Shown: positions 55,696 to 64,000 of the stretch, piece by piece | How positions within the stretch are numbered: the stretch's first letter is position 1 | How the letters are laid out: the number at the start of each line of letters is the position of its first letter | Origin: Aureobasidium sp. EXF-3400 | Lineage: Eukaryota; Ascomycota; Dothideomycetes; Dothideales; Saccotheciaceae | Reading direction: 5' to 3' | NCBI GenBank assembly: GCA_024195585.1 | Contig: SWBL01000090.1 | Location: 90,329 to 154,328 of the forward strand | DNA: 64,000 nucleotides | Translations under genes and position numbers: made by a program | The notes under the pieces: model-generated | Database searches by the model: none | What the model was told of the DNA's origin: nothing | The model's input: the letters and a program-made list of their open reading frames with translations, nothing else

Positions 55696-57705
55696 ATGGC
55701 CGAATCTGACCATCACTCTTCATATTCGGGGCATTCGCTGCGGCGCGGCTCGACAGCTCAGGGCCTTCGTTTTGACAGCAGAATGATTCGGTCAAGACGG
55801 GGATCTGCTTTATCGTCTCTGAGCCAGACACCACATCCTTGCGATGACTCTGCTGGCCACCTGCCTGGCCACCTCGAGGACCCTGATCATGGCGGAGTCC
55901 CCTTGACGTGGTCCAACAGCGACTACTTTCTGGACCATGGCCGTTATAATCGCCAGTTCATCCAATCGCACGAGACGGCCGAGTCTTCATGGAATGTCAC
56001 TGGAGGCGGCGTTGGTCTCGCAACCCAGGCCGACTTCTTTGAGAGCCGCCCGGACCAACAGTTCAGAGCCTACGACAGATTACCAGGACACTTGGTCAAC
56101 AATGAATACATGACAACACGGTACCAGCACACAACCATCACCCCGCGAGCGTCGCATACCTCGGTGCCAGGTGAATTGTCAGGACATCTAGCTGTTGATA
56201 TACGCCCAACGCACTCCTCGACATCACCAAACGTCTTTCCATCTTCGCCCACAGAGACCTCGACTACTCATTGGGATACAGCACCCACCAATCCCTCAAT
56301 CCAGTCTCTCCATGAGCTCCACCCTGACGCTTCTGCTTGGGTCGATTATGATGTCGCCGACTTCCTCAATCACTGGGACATCCAATATCACATGGGTGAG
56401 GCTGGACTTATGCATGTGGACGATGAGCGTAAAAGACAATGGCGGCCGCTCAACAAAGTGCCCTTCAGGAACTACGATTTACAGGGTTTGAACTGGGCAG
56501 CGTTCGACACGAGCAGGAGCCAGGCTCGACTGGCGCGAAAAATGCTCTATCCTCTTCATCATTCTTGGACCCCGCCAGCCACCTATGACGAGCACTCAGT
56601 ATGCCGACAACAGCGCATGTATGTCTCGAGGGATTTCTATCCCTACCACAAGGCCAGCCACTCGCACGGTCAATTGCGAAATGTGCTAGCAGCGCGAAGT
56701 AGAAACGACGTCTTCTATGCATCAAAGAGCAGAGTCATGCACACTTCACTGACTTGTCCTGCGTACACTGATGTCGTTCTGAACTTCAGCGGTGCATCGA
56801 CGAATCCAAATCAGGCCGGAGACACCCATGTCACCACCATTGCCGTTTCGCCTGCCACAGACTTTGATGGATATTGCTCGGACGCTGTGCTAGTCACTGG
56901 TGGACTGGAGGGTGAGTATTCTCTACTCAACCTCAACTCTACGCTAGGCGATCGTCCCATTGAAGGCTTTGTGACCGTCGCCGAGCAGAAGGAAACCACC
57001 CACGTCCACGTCCTCAGTCATCGCCGCACGGGTGCTCTGGGTGCTGCCTTCTGCTCCAACGACAGCAAAGTCCGGATACTCGATGTCGGTACTAACTCCT
57101 GGTCCGCCGAGTTTGCATACGAATACCAAATCAACTGCGCTGCAACATCACCAGACGGTCGACTCAGAATGATTGTTGGCGACACTTGCGAGTCACTCAT
57201 CACTGACGCCGAAAGGGGGAATGTGCTGTTTCGCATGCGACAGCATACAGGCTATGGATTCGCATGTGCATGGGCTGCTGACGGCTGGCATGTGGCAACG
57301 GGCAGCGAGGACGGCAAGGTGGTGGTATATGATGCTCGGAGGTGGGACATGCCATTGGCGGCCCTTGCATGCGAGATGAGCTGTGCCAGATCGCTGCACT
57401 TTACCACTTCGCATCGTGGAGGTGCAGCGTTGGTCGTAGCCGAGTCTGATGATATTGTCAGTGTGTATGATGCGATGAATTGGCATGACAAGCAGACGAT
57501 CGACTTCTTTGGGTCGGTGGTCGGAGCAGCATCAGTCGAAGATGGACAAGAGTTGATCGTTGCTAATGGTGATGAGACGGTCGGCGGTCTGATGGTGTTC
57601 GAGAGGAGGCCATACATACCTGATGAGCTGGACGATTTTGACTATCCCACAAGGGTTCATCATTCGAGTGGACAAGGACTGAGCTTTGACGATCTGATGT
57701 TGTAA
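55696..57705 (+). CDS. WD40-repeat protein of unknown function (C2A9.03-like)
   Basis: Single exon, 669 aa. The first 210 residues are Ser/His/Pro-rich. ASAWVDYDVADFLNHWDIQY and RPLNKVPFRNYDLQGLNW follow. The C-terminal half forms a WD40-like propeller with VLVTGGLEGEYSLLNL, SNDSKVRILD, TSPDGRLRMIVGD, HVATGSEDGKVVVYDARR and DDIVSVYDAMNW. It resembles the fungal WD proteins typified by S. pombe SPBC2A9.03, whose role is not known to me. The end GQGLSFDDLML is acidic and hydrophobic. It is convergent with vps53; the stops are only about 95 nt apart. Confidence 0.8.
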   Translation: MAESDHHSSYSGHSLRRGSTAQGLRFDSRMIRSRRGSALSSLSQTPHPCDDSAGHLPGHLEDPDHGGVPLTWSNSDYFLDHGRYNRQFIQSHETAESSWNVTGGGVGLATQADFFESRPDQQFRAYDRLPGHLVNNEYMTTRYQHTTITPRASHTSVPGELSGHLAVDIRPTHSSTSPNVFPSSPTETSTTHWDTAPTNPSIQSLHELHPDASAWVDYDVADFLNHWDIQYHMGEAGLMHVDDERKRQWRPLNKVPFRNYDLQGLNWAAFDTSRSQARLARKMLYPLHHSWTPPATYDEHSVCRQQRMYVSRDFYPYHKASHSHGQLRNVLAARSRNDVFYASKSRVMHTSLTCPAYTDVVLNFSGASTNPNQAGDTHVTTIAVSPATDFDGYCSDAVLVTGGLEGEYSLLNLNSTLGDRPIEGFVTVAEQKETTHVHVLSHRRTGALGAAFCSNDSKVRILDVGTNSWSAEFAYEYQINCAATSPDGRLRMIVGDTCESLITDAERGNVLFRMRQHTGYGFACAWAADGWHVATGSEDGKVVVYDARRWDMPLAALACEMSCARSLHFTTSHRGGAALVVAESDDIVSVYDAMNWHDKQTIDFFGSVVGAASVEDGQELIVANGDETVGGLMVFERRPYIPDELDDFDYPTRVHHSSGQGLSFDDLML

Positions 57706-57799
57706 GGTATAAGACACGGGAAATGATAGTCACGAAGAAATGTATTACGCAGAACGATCTATTCAAGAACGAGAGTGTCTATGCGCACAACCTCGATCC

Positions 57800-60372
57800 C
57801 TATCTCTTCTCCATGCTCCTTCTTCCTTCCTCTTTCTTGCCGAACCCTCCAAAACTGCTAACATCGCGGCGGAAGAACTTGCCAATGTTCTTAAGATTCT
57901 CGTTGATACTAGCATGGGCGCTTTCAGCATTCAAACCTAGAGCACCCATCGGTGGCGGGCTGGTAGCTCTGCTGGCGTTTGTGGCCGATGCTGTACCACC
58001 AAGGGCTGGCGAACCGAACCGGTCAACGCCATCACGAGCGGCGTTCATGAGAGCAGAACCAAACGTGGAAGGGTCAAATCGGGTAGTCGCTCCTGCTAAA
58101 GCCGGTGCAGAGTGCGAGGCAGCACTGTCCTTGAGAGCAGCAATACCTGGCACGGTAGCACCTGCCGCTTGCAGTGAAATGTTGGCGACCAAGGGATTGG
58201 ACAGCTGCAGCATTTCATTCGCTGGCGACGCCTTATGTGCATTGAACAATTCTGTCAAATGTGCTTGTTCTTGTTTACGTGTGATGCCCTTGAGTTCGAG
58301 TATCTTGCGGAAGTTTGGCTCGGAGCGATCTTGCATGTGGATCAAGTATGCCTGGACCAGTCCTTCGGGTGGGGATGCGCGCACCTGTAACGTTTTCAAT
58401 AAGGGATCCAGCTTGGCCATGCTTTGGTTAACTCGCTTGACGAAATTGGGGTTTGGTGTAGTGCCCGCTTCGGCGTTCACTGTAGACAGTTCAGTGAACG
58501 CCTTTTTCAAGACGTAAGAGTCGAGTAACATCTGCTCGGCACCTGTTTCCGATATGGGTCGACAGACGACCAAATTAGTTAGAATAGAATTGGCAAGAGC
58601 ATCGACCAAGTTATCACAGAATGCGCGAGCGTAGTGTTGCTTTTGCAAGTAATTGAGCACCTCGGAAGTTTTTTCCTTGACACGCTGCACCAATGGAGCG
58701 ACATACGGACTCTGGTCACCAACGTTGTCCATCTTGCTCCAGGGAACGTTGCGCATCTCTCGCCAGGGCGCGTCGCAGTCTAGTTCAACTCTCCTCACCA
58801 AGGCTTTGACAGAGGCTGACGCAATGCCCATGAAAGAGTCGGCTTGAGACTGCAGATCGACCTGAGCACGTAAGTCAGAGTCTACACGCGACTTTATGCG
58901 CTCCTCTAGCTGGTTGGTAGTTTGATAACAGTAATCTGCAGTATTCAGGACAGTGACTATGTCTTCGACAGATGTTGATCGTTCGGACAAAGCATGGAAC
59001 AAGATTTGCTGGCAGTAGACGTCGAGATATTTGGCAAAGGTTTTTGACAAATCCAGGAGTCGGGAACCGGTTGAAAGTTTTGCACATTGTGCAAATGTGA
59101 TGCGGTAAGAGTGGAAGAGCTCAGTGGAAGAGGGCATAACAGTATGTGCATGGAACTCGTCTTCCTCATTTCGGATAGGTTGCTGGCGGTACTTCGGAAT
59201 AAGCAGGGCTAGCTGTCTGTCTTGAGACTCAACCCATATACTGAGATATGGTTCGAAAGCTTCAGAGATGGCTTGGCTGAAAGCACGAGGCTTTTCGTCA
59301 AGAGTGTCTAGTGAAGAACGCGACTCGGCAGAAGAGAAACGACGCTCGAGGGAATGCTCAAAGTCCAAAGTTTCTTGCAAGCATGAGAGTAGTAGATTGA
59401 CATCTGGTGGCTGGCCGTCTGCACGGCGCATGGATCGTTGTAAGATCTGTTTGTAGTCCTCACGAGTAGTTTCGCAAAAGGCGTTTGCCAGCATCTCATC
59501 GACACGCCATGAGGGAGGGAACAAGGAAGCATGGTCAGAGTCATGTGTTTTGAGCATACGGTTGAACCACGAATAGCGGCGCGATATGTTATCGAGCGAG
59601 GCAGCCTCATCCGACGAACGAAAGACTTGACGATACTCACGCAACATGGTATTGCAGTACCAGGTGGTCAGACGAGCGCGGGCATGGTCACCTAGAGCGT
59701 CCATGACATGACAGGCATCGGCCAGCATATTGCGACTGGAAGGCACGGATTCTCTAGCAAAGGCGAGTTCAAAGTCTTCGCAGATCTGGTCCAACAAGTG
59801 ACGCTGCAGATCAGCAACATTTTGGCTGAGTTGGGCAATCTGATTTATGCTGCGGTATGTCTTGAAGTGAGCCATGAGCTGGACGACAGCAGAGACCAGG
59901 TGGGCACAGTCGCGGTATTGACGGGTCGAGGCAAGCAGACGCAGTTGCTCGTATGCCGTCGTCAACATCTGCAAACGCTTGAGAGCAGTCATGGACAGAG
60001 TCAGGTTCCTTTTGGTGTGGTCGAGGCGCTTGATGTCGGCCGTCATGTCGGTGATGGCTCTCTCGGTGTCCAGGGCTCTTGCGCGGACTCGATCAATGCG
60101 GCCAAAGACGTCGCCCAGCTCTTCCTTTGCTTGTGTTATGCGTCTCACGCTATCGGCATCGCTTTCTGCCTGTCGCGCGACCATGCGGCGCATGTGGTGA
60201 TCGAGGTCATTCTGTTGTTTATGTAGCTGCTGGGACACGGCCGCAGCTTGATGCAGTGTCGACGGATGGCCGAAGAGGGCATTCAGATGCGTGATGGGAT
60301 CATAGTCGACTGCACAATCCTGTCAGTCTTTCTCATGGCAGTGAATAGCGGTCGAAACGTACTGGCGTCCAT
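57800..60372 (-). CDS. vps53: GARP complex subunit Vps53
   Basis: Tethering factor at the trans-Golgi network for vesicles from endosomes. Exons on the minus strand 60372-60363 (10 nt) and 60309-57800; 839 aa. The N-terminus has DYDPITHLNALFGHPSTL, then a long coiled coil with DRVRARALDTERAI and DIKRLDHTKRNLTLS, the Vps53 family core, and LLASTRQYRDCAHL. The C-terminal part is helical, and the last 100 residues are Ala/Ser-rich and probably disordered. The start is uncertain: an alternative ATG at 60422 with a 43-nt intron (acceptor at 60320) gives a 20-residue different head. The 53-nt intron is preferred because it is of normal length. Confidence 0.88.
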
Positions 60373-60554
60373 GTCGACGGATTGCTCTTCGTAGAGTTAG
60401 CCGCTCGCAGCCCCATGCCCATGGTCGGCCACGTCTTGCCCGAGCCCGCCGGTGTCGCGCTTTGAACTACCGAGTGCTCGTACCTATACCACCAGCTGTC
60501 TTGTTCCGCCTCTTCCCTTGTAACTACACTTTCTGCTCGCTACATTTTCCCATC

Positions 60555-61441
60555 ATGGCCTCTCCTGCTCTTCGCAATGTTGCCTCGCAATGCCGCAAGG
60601 TAAGTCTCACCTACTCAATCGACCACCCTCCATATAGTCGTTATCTCTGTCGTGGCCATGGCCATAATATATTCAACCATGCTGACACTCAATCAAAGAT
60701 CATGTGTATTGGCAGAAACTACATGGTACGAAATGTTCAAACATTGACTCTGTTGACCCAGTTTCACCGAGTCAGCATGGGGACCCCGCTGACTGACCAA
60801 AGGATCACATCACCGAGTTGGGCAACAAGAAGCCAGCAAACCCTTTCTTCTTCCTGAAGCCCCCATCGTCCATCCTTCTCAAGGGCGACGGTCCTGTTCT
60901 GCGTCCCAGAGGTGTCAATGTCCACTACGAGGTCGAGCTTGGTCTTGTCATGGGCCGCAAGGTCAGAGATCTCGACCCCAACGACACCCAGGCTGCTTTG
61001 GACTCCATCGAAAGTTACCTCCTCACCATTGACATGACCGGTCGCAATGTTCAGGAAGAAGCAAAGAAGAAGGGTCTTCCTTGGAGCATTGCAAAGGGCT
61101 TCGACACCTTTCTCCCAATCGCCGGTCCTATTGCCAAGTCCAAGATCCCCGATCCTCACAATATCGAGTTGTTCTTGAGCGTCAATGGCGAGATGAAGCA
61201 AAACGACAACACCAACCTCATGCTCTTCCAGATCCCCAGACAACTGGCCGACATCAGCAGAGTCATGACTCTTGAGAAGGGCGACATCATCTTGACTGGT
61301 ACCCCCAAGGGTGTGGGTTCGGTCCAGACAGGCGATATCATCAGAGCTGGCATGCGTGTCGATGGCAAGGAAATTGAGGAAGCTAGCATTGAGGTCGAAG
61401 TCAAGGATCGCGACGGTCCTTATGAGTTTAGCGAGACATGA
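60555..61441 (+). CDS. Fumarylacetoacetate hydrolase-family protein (FAHD1-like)
   Basis: Probable acylpyruvase or oxaloacetate decarboxylase. Exons 60555-60599, 60699-60725 (a 27-nt micro-exon) and 60803-61441 give 236 aa. The micro-exon codes for IMCIGRNYM, joining to DHITELG to restore the family GRNY-x-DH motif, with the catalytic His. The metal site is in VHYEVELGLVMG (E-x-E) and LTIDMTGRNVQ (Asp). FFLKPPSS and SRVMTLEKGDIILTGTPKGVG are family blocks. The N-terminus MASPALRNVASQCRK is short, basic and acid-free, so mitochondrial import is possible. It is divergent from vps53, with about 180 nt between starts, and convergent with the coiled-coil gene. Confidence 0.9.
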
Positions 61442-61538
61442 AAAGCTAGACTGTTGTACATGTTTCCCCTCCTCCATAGTCCCACGCAAGCCACATAATC
61501 ATGCATCCACAATCATCAAACGCTCCTTCGTTTGCTGT

Positions 61539-62222
61539 TTACCACCCCAGATCCAGAGGAGTAGGCCTGTATGGAATAACACGCTTGTCTCCAGGACGTC
61601 TTTTCTTGAGAACAAAACTTGAGCGTCTCTGGAGGGACGGCTCTCGTTCAGCTTGCATCTTCTCCTTGGCCGTTCCTTCTCTGGCCTGCTCCCCTGCGGA
61701 CGTGACTGTAGCACTGCCGCCCGCTTCTGCTGCTTGGTCCTTATCCTCATGGTTGACATGCTGGTCAAGGAGATTGCTTGATTCCGTGACGGGGTTGTTC
61801 ACCACTTTAGCCAAGGCATCGATTCTCAGGTTGAGTTGTCGCACGTCCAGCTCTGGGACCTTGGTCTGGCGTTGCTCAAGCATTTCAAGCCTGTGTTCAA
61901 GCGTATGCCACTGGTTGACAGCTGCTGTAGTCATGCGTTGACTATCGTTGGCCCCCCGAAGCATGTCAAGAGACTTTTCGAGTTTGTCGACCCGCTTCAA
62001 TATCTCCTTCTCCCGCTCGAAATCTTCCCTTCTGCGCTTCGTCTCGAGTTCCAAAAGGAGTTGCTGGATTTGTTCTCTTTGTTCTCGGTCGGCAGATGTT
62101 TGACTTTTGATCTTGTTCAGATCGGCTTCTTGTCTTCTGATTTGCTCGAGAAGATGGCGGTTCTCTCTTTGCACCTGATGATACCAAAGCAGCTCGCGAG
62201 GTGCTCCGGACACAGGAGGCAT
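61539..62222 (-). CDS. Coiled-coil protein of unknown function
   Basis: Single exon, 227 aa from the ATG at 62222. I do not recognise the family. RELLWYHQVQRENRHLLEQI starts a predicted coiled coil running to about residue 135, rich in Glu, Gln, Lys and Arg with Leu heptads (QQLLLELETKRR, LKRVDKLEKSLDML). A Gly/Ala/Glu-rich linker follows, then a basic conserved-looking tail ending YRPTPLDLGW. The ATG is the first; upstream in-frame codons reach 62309 without another Met. The end is 98 nt from the FAH-family stop. Confidence 0.7.
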   Translation of the reverse strand: MPPVSGAPRELLWYHQVQRENRHLLEQIRRQEADLNKIKSQTSADREQREQIQQLLLELETKRRREDFEREKEILKRVDKLEKSLDMLRGANDSQRMTTAAVNQWHTLEHRLEMLEQRQTKVPELDVRQLNLRIDALAKVVNNPVTESSNLLDQHVNHEDKDQAAEAGGSATVTSAGEQAREGTAKEKMQAEREPSLQRRSSFVLKKRRPGDKRVIPYRPTPLDLGW

Positions 62223-62738
62223 GTTGTGTGTGAGATTGGAAATGATTATGAAAGATGTGTGCAATTGGCAGGTTTGTAAGTGTGGACAAGGGGAAGATGG
62301 CGGTTGCAATTGTTGGAGTTTGCAAGACAGAGAGGAAAGAGGGAACGTCGCTTCCCTGGTGTCTAGAAGAGAAAGGGAAGCAGATGTGGTCAGTGTAGAC
62401 GCACCTTCCTTGCCAGCTTTTTCATCAAGGTAGGCGCGACAGCAGGCTCAATCACATGCAAACAGAGGCTAGGCGGCGTTCAGTTGAAAAGGATAACATT
62501 CTTTTGAAAAAAGAGACAAGAAACTCGCCCCAACCTAGCATCTAGAATAGGGCATGTATTCGCATTTTGAAAAACTTCGACCATAAAAGACAAACGCCCA
62601 AATGCATGAGAAGTGGGATCCGTCCCAGCCATGGTATCACATTCTAGGTAAGACCAGCCGTAGATCCCTCGTTAAACATTGACCTGCTGCAGACATGCAC
62701 TGCTGCAGTTCCTTTCTTGTTTTTGGCTTGAAATTCGT
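62223..62738. other. Intergenic region, coiled-coil gene to eIF4A 3' end
   Basis: 516 nt between same-strand genes. Holds the promoter of the coiled-coil gene and the eIF4A 3' UTR. No other gene is seen. Confidence 0.5.
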
Positions 62739-62994
62739 TTAGATAAGGTCTGCGCGTCGTGTTAGTCTGTCAGTTCCTCAAGTGGGGTCAGTCGCATTCC
62801 ACATACCAGCAACGTTCATGGGCATCTCCTCGATTTGAGTGCTGTAGAACTGCTCAATCTCTCTCATCATGCGCACATCATCAGCAGTGACGAAGTTGAT
62901 GGCAACACCCTTACGACCGAAACGACCACCACGACCGATGCGGTGGATGTAGTTCTCGCGGTTGGCGGGAAGGTCGTAGTTGATGACCAGCGAG

Positions 62995-63029
<35 letters not shown>

Positions 63030-64000
63030 AGTGGCGATCAGGACACGAGAAGAACCGGAACGGAACTCCTTCATGATAACGTCACGCTGGGCCTGGTCCA
63101 TGTCACCGTGCATGGCAGAGACGGTGAAGTCACGGGCAGTCAGCTTGTCGGTGAGCCAGTCAACCTTTCTGCGGGTGTTGCAGAAGATAACGGCCTGGGT
63201 AATGGTAACGGTCTCGTACAAGTCGGAAAGGGTGTCGAGCTTCCACTCCTCCTTCTCGACGGCAATGTAGAACTGCTTGATACCTTCGAGGGTAAGCTCG
63301 TCCTTCTTGACGAGGATACGGACGGGGTCGCGCATGAACTTGGTGGTGACCTCGAGGACGTCCTGGGGCATGGTGGCGGAGAGGAGAACAACCTGGGTAG
63401 ACTGGGGAAGAAGCTGGAAGATGTCGTAGATCTGCTCGGTGAAACCGCGAGACAGCATCTCATCGGCCTCGTCGAGGACGAACATCTTCATGGAGTCGGT
63501 CTTGAGGACGCGACGCTGGATCATGTCGTGGACACGGCCGGGGGTACCGACAACGACCTGAGGGCCGTCCTGGAGGGCCTTCATGTCGTCGCGAACGCTG
63601 GTACCACCGATACAGGCGTGGCACTCGACGTTCATGAAGTCACCAATGGCGACAACAACCTTCTGGATCTGCTGGGCAAGCTCGCGAGTGGGGGCGAGGA
63701 TCAGAGCCTGGCAAGCCTTGACGTTGGGGTCGAGCTTCTGGAGGACCGAGATGGAGAAAGTGGCGGTCTTGCCAGTACCGGACTGGGCCTGGGCAATGAC
63801 ATCGTGACCTGAGGGACAAAGAGTGAGTTGGACGAAGGAGCAAACGGGATGCTCGGACAAGCTTACCCTTGATGACGGGCATGATGGCGCGCTGCTGGAT
63901 AGCAGAGGGGCGCTCGAAACCGTAGGCGTAGACACCACGGAGGAGCTCAGCCTTGAGGTTCATGGCATCGAAGGAGTCGGTGGTCTCATCGTAGTTGGAC
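62739..64000 (-). CDS. tif1: Translation initiation factor eIF4A (5' end cut by window)
   Basis: DEAD-box RNA helicase of the eIF4F complex. Exons on the minus strand: beyond 64000 to 63867, 63808-62807, and an 11-nt last exon 62749-62739 that supplies the end of MNVADLI and the stop. Helicase motifs are in order: Q-motif in [12 protein letters not shown], motif I AQSGTGKT, Ia PTRELAQQ, motif II DEAD, motif [30 protein letters not shown] and [10 protein letters not shown]. Only about 20 N-terminal codons are missing. Third-position C/G bias is strong, as expected for a highly expressed gene, and explains the long antisense open frame. Confidence 0.96.

Noticed and set aside
62835..63812. 325-codon open frame on the plus strand
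   Set aside because: It is exactly antisense to eIF4A. The strong C/G third-position bias of that gene removes antisense stops; the product is low-complexity Val/Asp/Gly-rich.
1..64000. CRISPR array, IS element, bacterial operon, or integrated virus
   Set aside because: No regularly spaced repeats, transposase, integrase, capsid or polymerase motifs were seen; all confident genes are ordinary fungal nuclear genes with spliceosomal introns.

Overview
The window is nuclear DNA of a filamentous ascomycete (Pezizomycotina). Genes are compact with short GT-AG introns, mostly 45-65 nt, many carrying a CTAA(C/T) branch site shortly before the acceptor. The gene set is fungal: a class IV chitin synthase and its Skt5/Chs4 activator, Crt10, Loc1, a Zn2Cys6 regulator, a GLEYA protein and dispersed intron-containing tRNAs. 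A Dothideomycete is the best guess from the style of the proteins, but this is inference. About 25 protein genes and two tRNA genes can be supported. All exon joins were read by eye and checked for frame.

Layout. 0-9 kb: C-terminally cut cohesin loader Mau2/Scc4 (-), ABHD/Eht1-type esterase (+), LOC1 (-), VPS68 (+), RNase H1 (+), GST (+). 9.8-18 kb: GH16-like/GLEYA secreted protein (+), a tRNA-Ile with a decayed inverted half copy, a Zn2Cys6 factor (+) convergent with an OPT oligopeptide transporter (-). 18.1-23.1 kb: a 5-kb stretch with no recognisable gene. 23.1-38.9 kb: a poly-Q protein, a mitochondrial GGQ release factor (-) divergent from a serine palmitoyltransferase small subunit (+), Crt10 (-), a small orphan ORF, a LOG-family enzyme (-), a Rab GTPase with an unusual insert (+) and a large dynamin-like GTPase (+). 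39-64 kb: tRNA-Asp, retromer Vps5 (+), Cdh1/fizzy-related (-), aspartyl aminopeptidase (-), Skt5/Chs4 (-) head-to-head with class IV chitin synthase (+), a WD40 protein (+), GARP subunit Vps53 (-), a FAH-family enzyme (+), a coiled-coil protein (-) and eIF4A (-, 5' end cut).

How the genes relate. Most are housekeeping genes without operon-like logic. The clear functional pair is the chitin synthase and its prenylated activator, which share one 2-kb divergent promoter region. Vps5, Vps53, Vps68 and the Rab all act in endosome-Golgi traffic. The transport and regulator genes at 13-18 kb may form a functional neighbourhood, but the sequence does not prove it.

No clear new defence or mobile system was found. 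The observations most worth checking are the GH16/GLEYA chimera with a changed active-site motif, the inverted tRNA-Ile half copy differing only by transitions, the Skt5-chitin synthase divergent pair, the gene-free 5-kb island, the orphan ORF resembling the tail of GH3 N-acetylglucosaminidases, and N-terminal extensions that may give mitochondrial isoforms of RNase H1 and aspartyl aminopeptidase.
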